DNA from: Amoebophrya sp. AT5.2
Lineage: Eukaryota; Sar; Dinophyceae; Syndiniales; Amoebophryaceae
Length of the DNA: 31,439 nt
Reading direction: 5' to 3'
NCBI GenBank assembly: GCA_005223375.1
Contig: RXOD01004023.1
Coordinates: 1-31,439, forward strand
Shown piece after piece: positions 10,888-19,885 of this stretch (positions are counted from its first letter, which is position 1; every line of letters starts with the position of its first letter). The translations under genes and the position numbers were made by a program. The notes below the pieces were generated by a model. It saw only the letters and a list, made by a program, of their open reading frames with translations. It had not been told where the DNA came from and made no database searches.

Positions 10888-12006
10888 ATGGAGGACCGTG
10901 CTGGGTAGCCGTGTGGTCGCCACGGCAGCAAGGAGCAAGGCTACAATTAGGAATTTAAAGTACATTCATAGATCCCGGTGTGCATCTGGGCGCCAGTCCC
11001 TGCCTCACGACTAAAAAGCCGGTGCCCGTACTCCGGCCCGAGCTTCTCGAGGAATGTGGTAGGACAGGGCTGGACTAGCACATGAGCGATCGACTACCTC
11101 CGCTTACCATCGTAGAGAAAGTAACGGCATTTTGAAGCGCAAACGTGTCTGTATCGGAGTTCCTATCATAGATATGCTTGATCTGCTTTGCTACATGTAC
11201 ATCACGGACACGGAGAAAGTAGCCGTGCTTTGACGTTCGAATGCCCGCTATAGTAAGGCGATACTCGTTACCGTTATATTCCTACCTTCATGTTCTCATG
11301 GGTGTGGGTCCTTGAAGTCGAAACGGTCGCCAACATACAGCTCTCGGCATTTACTGACTGAGCATGTCCCCCCAGCGGAGTCCCGTCCGCACGAGTATGA
11401 ACACATCTGCAGAAGCTGGCTATGGCAGGAAAAAAAAATGGCAAGGGAGGAGGGGCTGCTCAGATGAGACAGAAAAAACCACGGCACAGACGAAGCGTCA
11501 ACTGGTGAAAATATAAATTTTTTTTTATGTTGTCCTCCGCGTTTGAGCATCTTTTTAAAATTTCGTGCTTGATCGATCCACGTCCACCAAGGCAAATGAA
11601 TGATCACGATTTGGTCGGTACGAAACTGTATGCAAATGTAGCGATGACGACCACGATCCATGATAAATGATGACAGTAACATTTATGTTTTTCATTCCGT
11701 TTCCGGTATGCTGCAGATTGACCGCGATTCCTTGTATCGACGCGCGCAGGTCACGGTCAGTACTACCTTTCATCGTAAATTCGGCTGCGAGCATTCTAGT
11801 AAGGTAAGCTCGCCCACTACCACTTTTCGAACTGCTATACATAGTATCTATACTTTCTGGAGGTGCAAGCGGAAGCGCAAAGGAATAGAAAACTCCCCAC
11901 CTCGTCTTGAGCCGTTTTGGTTTTGCAACTACGAAAGCCCTATAGTAAACGAACACACTTTATTTCTCGAAGACTTCTGCGACCGCTCTACCGAGTGCAA
12001 AAGAAG
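10888..12006 (+). other. Spacer between paralogues A and B, 1.1 kb
   Basis: No supportable gene. About 11031-11124 resembles about 14347-14449 in the next spacer. The shared order includes a CTCCRGCCYGAGC-like block, GATCGAYTAC and AGAAAGTA. Within the spacer, GAGAAAGTA recurs at 11115 and 11213. The 120 bp before paralogue B match the leader of paralogue C in places (GAAAACTCCCCAC at 11888-11900). Confidence 0.55.
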
Positions 12007-13851
12007 ATGGCAGTTCATTCGATTTCCGACGGGGCGGCCGCTTGGCTGCCTTCGTACTTGTCCGGTGTGGGGAAGTGGCTCGAAATCGGCGTGCTGTATG
12101 CGCTAATCCTCCTTATCGGAGTTGCTTTGGCCACCTTGTTCGAGCGTGGCATGGCCTTGCTGCTGCCTTTCCCACCGGCCGACGAGAAGACCGCAGGTTC
12201 AGGGAAAGAATCCACGAAGGAGAAGGAACTGGGTGGGCCTCAAGATCAAAGTCAAGAAACGCCTGCATCGCGACCCTCAGCTTCAGCGTCCTCGTGCTTC
12301 CGCGTCCGCGCCCGCGAGGCGTTGGAGTCCGTTTTCGGAAATTCGCTGATCAACTTCCTGCACCCTTTCACGGTGTTTGCGGGCGTGAATCTCGGAGGCT
12401 TGGCTGGGTCGGTTCTGCTCTTCCTCGGCGTCTATGACTTCGGGAGGTCGCAGCCCTTCAAGAATGAGCCTCTGGAATGGTACCTGATGCATCTGCACCA
12501 CCTCGGCGCGCTGTTCGCGATCTGGGGAAACTATTATTGTGCCTCTTCTGAATGTCGCCAAGCCGCCTGGCGCGACTCTCTGCTGTTCGGCCACCTGTGG
12601 CTGATCCATGGCCTCGGCTTTTTCCTGAAGCACGTGCTCCCGAGAATCCCATTGAACTGCCTCCGAAGATCAACATCATCTCTCGAGCGGCACGAGAACA
12701 AGGAGCGGTCTTGCGGCGTGGAGGTGGGGAAGCACCTGTACGCTGCGCTCACCGTGTACGTGTTCCATGCGGTGCTTAACCACGAACACGCATTACCGTA
12801 CCAAACCCCGGCCGTCGCATTGATGTGCACGGGGCGGTACGGTATCACGGAGAACGCGAAAAGGCACACGTGGATGCGTCGGATCGAGTTCCCTGGGTTT
12901 CTCGCTGTGGTCGTTGCCAAAACGTTCGGGGTCGGCTTCGGCGAAGCGGCCACGGTGGTTTTCGGACTGGCGGTCTGCGTGGCGACGCACCGCGTCTTGG
13001 TCTTCGACAAAAACCGCAAGTTTACGGAGGCGAGCGGCGTTGCAGGCCCGCTGACCACGCGCATTGCAAGGCGAAATCACGCTGCAGTGGCGAAGTTCTT
13101 GAAAGGGGTGAAAGCCGAGGTATTTCCGCCGGAAGAAAACATTTCGAAGGAGCTCCGCGAATCTCGGGAGCTCAGCAAAAAGTTGGGAAAAGATTTCTAC
13201 AACTACTTGAAAAGATGGAAAACCAACTTTCCGATCCGACCGACTGCCCAAGAAGAACAAGAACAAAGTCGCCGGGGGGCTGAAATCGAACACGACGGGG
13301 AGGGGGACCTGAAGATGACGATGTGGGAGCGGTGGCCCGTGCATGGCGCGGCCCTGCTTCACGACCTGCCGAAGCTGGAGCAGCTTCTGTACGGGGTGGA
13401 TGAACGCGCGCAGGGGAGCACGATCGACTCGCTGTGCCTCGACTGGGGCGCGCTGTCGCCGCTGGCGTTCGTTGCGTGGAATCCGGACTCGGACGCGGTG
13501 GTGTTTTTCCTCCTCGAAAGAGGCGCCGACCCGTACAGGCACTTCAAACATGAGGATGTGATGTGTCCAGCTCGAGACGCGGAGAAGGAGAAGGAGAGGG
13601 CCAAGGAGCTGCAGGAGTTCGCGCTGAGAAACCAGGCCCAGTGTGAGCCGTGTGTGTGCTGGGCGCCAATCGACATCATTTTTTATTGTCGGAAGAACGA
13701 CTTCAGGAAGGGGAGGCTGGGGGCATGCGAAGACTTCTGGATGCGGTACCACCGGGTGGTGTTGGAGAGCTGCGGACTGGCGGCGGAGGAGGTGTGGGCG
13801 AGGCCGACGCCATTGTGGAAACGTGTCGTGGCGGTCGTGAAAGATTTGTGA
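12007..13851 (+). CDS. Paralogue B: multipass membrane protein with ankyrin-like tail, 614 aa, no intron
   Basis: The N-terminus AAAWLPSYLSG and the membrane core follow paralogues A and C: FRVRAREALES, LINFLHPF, YDFGR, HLHHLGALFAIWGNYY, IHGLGFFLKHVLP, GKHLY, NHEHALPYQ, GRYG, RRIEFPGF. About 20 residues between the second and third hydrophobic segments present in C are missing here. After the core, a charged linker (about 360-435) leads to an ankyrin-like region from about 438 (ERWPVHGAALLHDLPKLEQLL, then LLERGADPY, then WAPIDI) and a conserved end, GRLGACEDFW. Ankyrin repeats normally mediate protein contacts, so this tail is probably cytoplasmic (inference). The ATG was chosen because the paralogues start at the same point. 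An in-frame extension to 11917 has no counterpart. Confidence 0.85.
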   Translation: MAVHSISDGAAAWLPSYLSGVGKWLEIGVLYALILLIGVALATLFERGMALLLPFPPADEKTAGSGKESTKEKELGGPQDQSQETPASRPSASASSCFRVRAREALESVFGNSLINFLHPFTVFAGVNLGGLAGSVLLFLGVYDFGRSQPFKNEPLEWYLMHLHHLGALFAIWGNYYCASSECRQAAWRDSLLFGHLWLIHGLGFFLKHVLPRIPLNCLRRSTSSLERHENKERSCGVEVGKHLYAALTVYVFHAVLNHEHALPYQTPAVALMCTGRYGITENAKRHTWMRRIEFPGFLAVVVAKTFGVGFGEAATVVFGLAVCVATHRVLVFDKNRKFTEASGVAGPLTTRIARRNHAAVAKFLKGVKAEVFPPEENISKELRESRELSKKLGKDFYNYLKRWKTNFPIRPTAQEEQEQSRRGAEIEHDGEGDLKMTMWERWPVHGAALLHDLPKLEQLLYGVDERAQGSTIDSLCLDWGALSPLAFVAWNPDSDAVVFFLLERGADPYRHFKHEDVMCPARDAEKEKERAKELQEFALRNQAQCEPCVCWAPIDIIFYCRKNDFRKGRLGACEDFWMRYHRVVLESCGLAAEEVWARPTPLWKRVVAVVKDL

Positions 13852-15128
13852 GGGCCCAACGTCTTTCACCGAATGCTGCTCAGCGACCGACGTCTAACCA
13901 ATGGAGCTGGCTCCGGTCAACCGGTCGAGTTCGGGGGGAGGTTGCGTCGCGTGAAATTCGCGAAGGAATGGCGGAGTGGGTGCGATGAATTCGTCCTACT
14001 GGAAATGTACTCTAGAAAAGCGCAGCAATGACAACTGCAAGCAGAAACTCACTTTGACGCTCTCCAGCCGAGATCTGGATCATCGATTCTTGTACCTTGA
14101 GGCGCCGCGCATCTCGAAGGCATTGCCACGCCAATCACAGTGACTACTTCGGAAGACATTTTAGGACCATTACTCGAAGAATTAGATTTAGAGACACGGA
14201 CACGGTTGGACAGAAAAACCGTCAAAGTTAGCCCTATAGCGAGTAGCCATTTACCTCACCTTGAACAAATGTTTTGATTAAAGAGCACTACGCAATCGGT
14301 TGGTGGCAGTCGTGAACAAGGACTTGTATACAGTCGGGGGGGTTTTGGCCTGTGCTCCAGCCTGAGCCTCTCCGGGAATTGGGTAGACCTTACACGTTTG
14401 TATCATACCGATCGATTACATCTACATTATCATTTTCACACAGAAAGTACCCTGACGGTCTGATGTCCTCAGACTGTCTATTCTCTGGTGCTCTCGACGA
14501 TCTTTTGGAGGGGCACGCGCAGGAACACGATCGGTTTGGTTCAGTTCTGGGAACCAACTGGTCTTTTGCGTGAACAAAAAAAGGAGGAAGACGGGATAAG
14601 CTTCTGCGCCTGCTTGTTGAAATTTAGGCCGTGTCGGTGTTCACCGTATAAAAGCAATGTTGCGCTCCCGAAGATGGATAGGATCCGACTACAGCCGCCG
14701 CGAGCAGCTGTAAAAGGAAAAAGAAAATACGACATCGACCAGTGAAATTCATTGATCATATGGTCCTATGATCCGGATCCCACGATCACCGCCGCGGTTC
14801 GATGACGGGGCCCAGCAACTCCAGATCAACATCAAGAAACGAATTGACTTGACTACGTCAGTGCGTGGTTCCTTTTCCAACCTCTACGCCGCAAGTCGCA
14901 GCAAGCACGCCTCATATCATTCATATTCATTGTGGCAGCTAGGTAGTTCTGTTTCTTTTTGTGTAGTAGACTTTTACTTCTCGGAGAACACACCTTTAGT
15001 TGAAAATCCCCCACATAAGTTTGATTGTGGCTGTTTTGAAGCAACGAAGAATCAAAGCTCAAAACTAAGGCAGAACCTTTTCTCGACGCACTTTTCGGAT
15101 TCTCCGACTTTGATCCGGGCGAAAAAAG
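13852..15128 (+). other. Spacer between paralogues B and C, 1.3 kb
   Basis: No supportable gene. It shares a diverged ~100 bp block with the A-B spacer (about 14347-14449). Close to the next ATG it carries GAAAATCCCCCAC at 15002-15014, matching 11888-11900 at nearly the same distance from the start codon. These matches suggest the duplication unit included flanking DNA. Confidence 0.55.
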
Positions 15129-17150
15129 ATGGTGGACTTTTCCCCTGGGTGGACGGCGGCTTGGCTGCCTTCGTACTTCTCCGGTACCGCTGAGTTCCTT
15201 GAAATCGCGCTCTTGTTCGCCGTGGTTTTCTTCATCGGAGCTGCTTTTGCCGAGGCGTTTGACCAGGGAATGGCGTTGTTGCTGCCTTCCCCGCCGCCCG
15301 ACGAGAAAACCTCCGCAGATGGTGCTTCTGTCAAAGAAGCTCCGAAAGCGAAGGAGCTGGACAATTGCGAAGAAGATGCGGAGCCCCGCCCGCGCCCGGC
15401 GACGCCATCCTGGCGCGTTCGCGCCCGCGTGGCACTGGACTCGTACTCGGCGCACTCGCTGATCTATTTCCTCCACGCGTTCGCGGTTTTCGGCGGCATG
15501 AATCTCCATCTGTTGAATCTCCACCTGGTACTGGGTGTTGAAATTCCGTCGTCCTTCCTGCGACTCTGCGGCTCGATTCTGCTCGTCGCGACCGTGTACG
15601 ACTTCGGCCGAGGGACGACCTTCAAGGGCAAAAAGTTTCTTGACGCGGTCAACACGCTCTTGCACTTGCACCACCTCGGCGCCCTGTTCGCGATCTGGGG
15701 AAATTTTTACACCTGTGGATACATGATCAGTAGTGCCGCCGAAGATGTTGATGTTTTTGCCACTTCCTCCCTGGTTGAAAGAACCCGTAAATGCCAAGAC
15801 GCCGCCTGGCGCGACTCGGTCCTCATCACGCACTTCTGGGCGATTCACGGCCTCGGCTTTTTCCTGAAGAAAGTGCTGCCGACGATCAGCTTCGGGTTGG
15901 TGCCCGAGCTGGCGGAGTATCGGTCGTCGGCCGTCGACTTTGGAAAGCACATCTACAGCGCGGTCACCGTCTATTTGCTCAACGGAGTGCTGAACCACGA
16001 GGACGCGTTTCCGTACCAGGGCTTCGCCGTCGTGCTCATGTGCGCGGGGCGGTACGGACTCGCCGGAACCATTAATTTTCTGCGGCGCGTGGAAATCCCG
16101 GGGGTTCTGGCCGTGCTCTTTGCCCGCATGTTCGGCCTCGGGCTGGATCAGGCGTTCGGCCTTGTGTTCGCGATCGCGGTTTGCTTTTTTACGCACTCGG
16201 TGCACGCGTACGACAAGAAACGGAAGTTCACGCTGGCGAGCGGGCTGGTCAATATTGGAGCGACTGGGCGGGCTGGGGGTGGGGGTGAGGCTTCTCCTTC
16301 TTCTGCGCCGGAGAAGGCTCCTGCTCCCGCGTTCTTTCGGTTCTTGTTCCGCGGGCAGGAAGCTGCCGCGGAAGGCGGAAATGTTGATGCTTCCCAAGAC
16401 AACCGCCCCTCGGTCGCGAAGTTTCTGGCGGAGGTGAAGGGTGAGGTGTTTCCGGAAGAGGAGGGCAAGGTTTCGAAGACCCTGAAGGAGTCCCGGGAGC
16501 AGAGCAAGAAACACGCGAAATTGTTCCACGACCACCTCAAGGACATGAAGAGCGGCTACCCCATCCCCGGAAACGGGGCCACCTCCGAGAAAGGGGAAGA
16601 GAAGCAGAAAGACGACGAAAAGAAGGCCCCCTCCGACTTGTTGCTCTCCGAGCGTTGGCCCCTGCACCTGGCGGCCCTGGCCGGGGACTTCGCGAAGTTA
16701 GAGGAGCTCCTGCAGGAACGCTCCATCGACGAGCAGTGCTGGGATTGGGGCATCACGCCGCCCCTCGCGATGGTGTTGATGGTGGCCGACTTGGACGAGG
16801 TGGCGTTCTGGCTCTTGGAGCAAGGCGCGAACCCTTATGTCGAGTTTAACTGGGAAAACGTGGCGGAAGACAAGAAGGACCAAGCATCGCCGCTTGGTCC
16901 CTCGTGGAAGGAGCTGAAGGAGAAGGACCAATCGATGTATTTGCCGTGGGTGGGGTGGGCGCCAATTGACATTGCGTTCCAGCTGCGGAAGAACGACTTT
17001 GAGAAAGGCAGACTGGGGGCGTGCGAAGACTTCTGGAAACGGTACCACCAGGTGGCACTGGAGAGTTGCGGTCTGAACGCGGACGACCTGGTGGTGCAGG
17101 GACCGACGCCGTTTTGGGAGCGCGTGGTAGCGGTCGCGAAGGCTTTGTGA
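15129..17150 (+). CDS. Paralogue C: multipass membrane protein with ankyrin-like tail, 673 aa, no intron
   Basis: This is the longest core of the three. It starts MVDFSPGWTAAWLPSYFSG, with a first hydrophobic segment at about 23-53, then an acidic/Pro loop and WRVRARVALDS (about 95-105). YDFGR, HLHHLGALFAIWGNFY, HFWAIHGLGFFLKKVLP, GKHIY, NHEDAFPYQ, GRYG and RRVEIPG follow, with about eight hydrophobic segments in total. A charged linker leads to ankyrin-like repeats from about 507 (ERWPLHLAALAGDFAKLEELL, LLEQGANPY, WAPIDIAFQL) and the shared end GRLGACEDFW. I do not recognise the core. Its ordered His motifs could bind metal or haem, which is speculation. A 604 aa open frame on the opposite strand (14853-16667) is most likely a composition shadow. 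Confidence 0.87.
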   Translation: MVDFSPGWTAAWLPSYFSGTAEFLEIALLFAVVFFIGAAFAEAFDQGMALLLPSPPPDEKTSADGASVKEAPKAKELDNCEEDAEPRPRPATPSWRVRARVALDSYSAHSLIYFLHAFAVFGGMNLHLLNLHLVLGVEIPSSFLRLCGSILLVATVYDFGRGTTFKGKKFLDAVNTLLHLHHLGALFAIWGNFYTCGYMISSAAEDVDVFATSSLVERTRKCQDAAWRDSVLITHFWAIHGLGFFLKKVLPTISFGLVPELAEYRSSAVDFGKHIYSAVTVYLLNGVLNHEDAFPYQGFAVVLMCAGRYGLAGTINFLRRVEIPGVLAVLFARMFGLGLDQAFGLVFAIAVCFFTHSVHAYDKKRKFTLASGLVNIGATGRAGGGGEASPSSAPEKAPAPAFFRFLFRGQEAAAEGGNVDASQDNRPSVAKFLAEVKGEVFPEEEGKVSKTLKESREQSKKHAKLFHDHLKDMKSGYPIPGNGATSEKGEEKQKDDEKKAPSDLLLSERWPLHLAALAGDFAKLEELLQERSIDEQCWDWGITPPLAMVLMVADLDEVAFWLLEQGANPYVEFNWENVAEDKKDQASPLGPSWKELKEKDQSMYLPWVGWAPIDIAFQLRKNDFEKGRLGACEDFWKRYHQVALESCGLNADDLVVQGPTPFWERVVAVAKAL

Positions 17151-18244
17151 CCTATGGTTTCTTTGAAGTAATCTTCATCTTCTCGATCAGGGCCCCTCCT
17201 GCAGTCTTGCTGTCGATGACTGGGCTTCTTTGATGTTGTTTGTGGGGGGGGGAAATGAAATTTTCTTAATGCTGTTATTTGAGATCATTGAGCGAGCTGC
17301 ATGGGCAACCGAGCTATTGCGGTCCGTCCTCCGACCAACACGTAGCTATGGAGACGGGAGCCCGTGCGAGTGCGTGAGTTTACCGTAGAGATCGCCTTCC
17401 AGCACTAGAAAGAGAAAGTCTCGAAAGAATGGCTACCGCTACGAACCGATTTCTTGCTAGTTGTACCTATGAGCATCTCGACCTGTATTCATCAACATTG
17501 CTCGAGATGTATTGTCGTACTCGTACTAAAAATGAATAAAAGCTGTTCTCAAGATGAGATTGTGTTTTGGCGTTTTCCAGTATACGAGACCGGCTGTCCT
17601 CTCGGAGGCACTCCGGATCCCCAAGGAAAGATGGTAGTAAAGGACTCGACGTCGAGCTCGAGTCTAAAGCTTTTGCACGTGACTAACGTGGCACGGCTTT
17701 TGTATGTGTTTAATGTGTCTAGAGGCCGCCACCTTCGAAAACGAAGACGAAGTCGAAGAGAATTCAGAGTTTCAAGAGCGTTGCGTCGCTATCGCGAGAA
17801 ACCGTTGCGTATATTTTTGGGCTAGAGGAGTTGCGGGAGTGGCTGCGGCAAATTCCAGCTATGAGCGAAAGTTTCAGTCAGTCCGCCGCCCGAGGATTCA
17901 AATGATGAGCGAGCAGAGGCAGACAATAAACAGGCCAACAGAAGCACCTGGCAGGACTCTGGCGGATAGACCGTGGCGATGCAGAGGCCCAAAGAGCGTC
18001 TCACTGCCTCGCACTGCTCTCGCGCTCGCGAAGTCTCCTGATGTAGGCACGGCGATGAAAAAAGTCACAGAGATCGCGATGTGCCCGACCCGAGGTCGAC
18101 CAGAGCCAACCGATATGATTCTGTGACTGCGACAAAACGAGGAAGGGCTGGATCTGTCTGGTGGTAGTTGTAGGGGCGCACGAATTTTCTTTTGTTTTAC
18201 TTGAGAAATTCGTGAAGTGCAAAGTAAGTAGTAAATGTAGTCGC
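17151..18244 (+). other. Intergenic spacer, 1.1 kb
   Basis: No clear gene. A G-run follows the stop of paralogue C near 17243-17252. Open frames at 17454-17825 and 17704-18126 (+) are short, overlap, and show no domain. The 140 aa frame at 17704 could be an unrecognised exon, but I see no splice signals that tie it to a neighbour. Confidence 0.5.
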
Positions 18245-19348
18245 ATGCTTCAGCCGGCGTCTCTGAAGGCGCTGCGCGCGTTGCGGCGCGACGGGCACCA
18301 CACAGTCGACGCCGACGAGCACTACGAGCGGACTGTTCCGCCCACCCTGGCCACAGTCAATTGTGATGATTTATTCGACGCCGCCGAGGCTCGCGCGGAC
18401 GCTTCAACTGTGTCGACCGGCTCCTGTTCCGCGAGAAGTCACTTCCCGGGCGAGCACCCAGCTTCTTCCTCTGACAGCAGTTGCGCGTCGGCAAGTGAGG
18501 TGGAGTGCTCGCGTTCTCTTCGCACAGGAGAGGACACGGACAGTACTTCCGCTAATATGGTCTACTTGCTAATGCCCCACGACCCTGGTGCAGAAAGTGG
18601 GGCTGTGACTTGGACGGTATCAGACGCAGCGACCAACTTCGACATTCCTCCGGAGGAGAAGGGAGGCGTGGCGGAAAATGAAGCGCCGGTGGAGGTGGTC
18701 GTGTCCGCCTTCGGGCAGGGACGCGCGATGAGGCCCGCTGCTGCTGCGCTGCCAGGCGAGGTATCCTCAAACGCGGAAAACGCAAACGACGACGGAATGG
18801 GCAAGCTTGGAGCGGGTGATCAGACGCCAGAAGAAGGAAAATCAAAAGCAGGAGTCGAAGTTTCCGCGGAAGCGATCGAAGGCGCCGAGAGGCTGCTCGC
18901 GAAGCTGGATAGGGCAATCGAAGAGGCGCAGCGCGGCGATCGTGTTGCAGAGATGGGTTGCAGAGAGGAAGAAGATCCCGTCGACACCCTTGACGATGAT
19001 TTGCTGCGTCGCTGCGAAGAGACTCTGTCCGACATCACTCCGCACCAGCTGGAAGGCCGAGGACCACCTGCTGGGCGACCTAGCGCGACCGAGCTAGCAA
19101 CTGTTAGCGCATCTAGCGGTTCTGGCGCCCCCACCCTCCAAGCGAGCGAGCCATCAGCATCTGGTGAAGAGCGGCAAATAAATGCACGATTGCGCGAAGC
19201 GGACTTCTTCGAGCTTCCGACATTCGAAGTCCCCAAACGCCATTACGAAATCATCTCTGAAGAGCACGGGACGAGAACACACATTGCACGTCTAGAAGGA
19301 CTCGCTGAGGATGTCGAAAATTTTCTGCGTGGGGCAAGTGGGAGCTAG
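18245..19348 (+). CDS. Unrecognised acidic, low-complexity protein, 367 aa
   Basis: The open frame from MLQPASLKALRALRRDG to LRGASGS has no motif I can name. Residues 1-30 are basic with a possible short amphipathic helix. The middle is Ser/Ala/Glu-rich and probably disordered. A charged helix lies around 205-260 (IEGAERLLAKLDRAIEEAQRG), and the last 55 residues are more ordered (FFELPTFEVPKRHYEI, then IARLEGLAEDVENFL). The frame is open upstream to 18161, but a GTAAGTAG just before the ATG looks like a donor, so an upstream exon or a different start is possible. Codon usage and GC match neighbouring genes. Confidence that it is translated is moderate, and function is unknown. Confidence 0.6.
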   Translation: MLQPASLKALRALRRDGHHTVDADEHYERTVPPTLATVNCDDLFDAAEARADASTVSTGSCSARSHFPGEHPASSSDSSCASASEVECSRSLRTGEDTDSTSANMVYLLMPHDPGAESGAVTWTVSDAATNFDIPPEEKGGVAENEAPVEVVVSAFGQGRAMRPAAAALPGEVSSNAENANDDGMGKLGAGDQTPEEGKSKAGVEVSAEAIEGAERLLAKLDRAIEEAQRGDRVAEMGCREEEDPVDTLDDDLLRRCEETLSDITPHQLEGRGPPAGRPSATELATVSASSGSGAPTLQASEPSASGEERQINARLREADFFELPTFEVPKRHYEIISEEHGTRTHIARLEGLAEDVENFLRGASGS

Positions 19349-19885
19349 CATTCAGCCCTTTTGGAAAAGACTAAGGCAACACGAAATGACGTCCAAGATC
19401 ACCAGTGCCAACAATGTGAAGACTGATTCTGCTCTCCGCGTGTGTGCCTTTCGTGCTTCCGGTGTCGCTACTGCTTGAAGTCCGTTTTGAACAATCCGTA
19501 TCCGTGGAATTCCTCTTGTGACCACCACTTCTCGCCCGTGAATGCCATTTGTCCTCCGTTTCCTATTGAGTAGAATTCCGCCCGGCTGATGGAGAGTGAC
19601 GACAGTCCCGTTGCCGTGACAAGTCCAAGCTCGTCCGTCGATGCTGGCCACCGTTTCGAAGCAGTTGTAGGCGCCACTTCTTCAGCGTACAGCTTCTACG
19701 GTCTTTCTTTAACATAGCTCAGGGCCACTTCTACAAATACCCTCCATTTTTCTCGGCGTCGGCGATACCGCGGATGAAGTACTTAGTGGAAGCCCCTTCC
19801 CCTCGATAGTATTAAGGCATCGCCCCCATCGACTTCGAGATCGACCTGATCGGATCCCCAGACAAATCGCCGCCATCTCCGACCG
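19349..19885 (+). other. Intergenic spacer, 537 bp
   Basis: Two overlapping open frames on the minus strand (19352-19651 and 19468-19677) have no recognisable domain or start context, and neither is supported as a gene. The remainder, just before the reductase ATG, shows no clear signal. Confidence 0.5.

Noticed and set aside
11217..11250. Possible tRNA T-loop (GTTCGAAT)
   Set aside because: The flanking bases do not form a five-pair stem, and no cloverleaf arms fit around it.
11907..11935. Partial likeness to the dinoflagellate spliced leader (AGCCGTTTTGG) upstream of paralogue B
   Set aside because: Only about ten bases match and the leader's 3' end is absent. A similar fragment (GTAGCCATTT) at 14252 is equally partial.
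12793..13869. 358 aa minus-strand frame over paralogue B
   Set aside because: Shadow of the coding strand, with no motif of its own.
14853..16667. 604 aa open frame on the minus strand, antisense to paralogue C
   Set aside because: It mirrors a GC-rich coding exon, has no recognisable domain, and similar antisense frames lie over paralogues A and B. Composition explains it.
19352..19677. Two overlapping minus-strand frames with protein-like stretches
   Set aside because: The frames compete over the same bases, and neither has a domain, splice signals or a convincing start.
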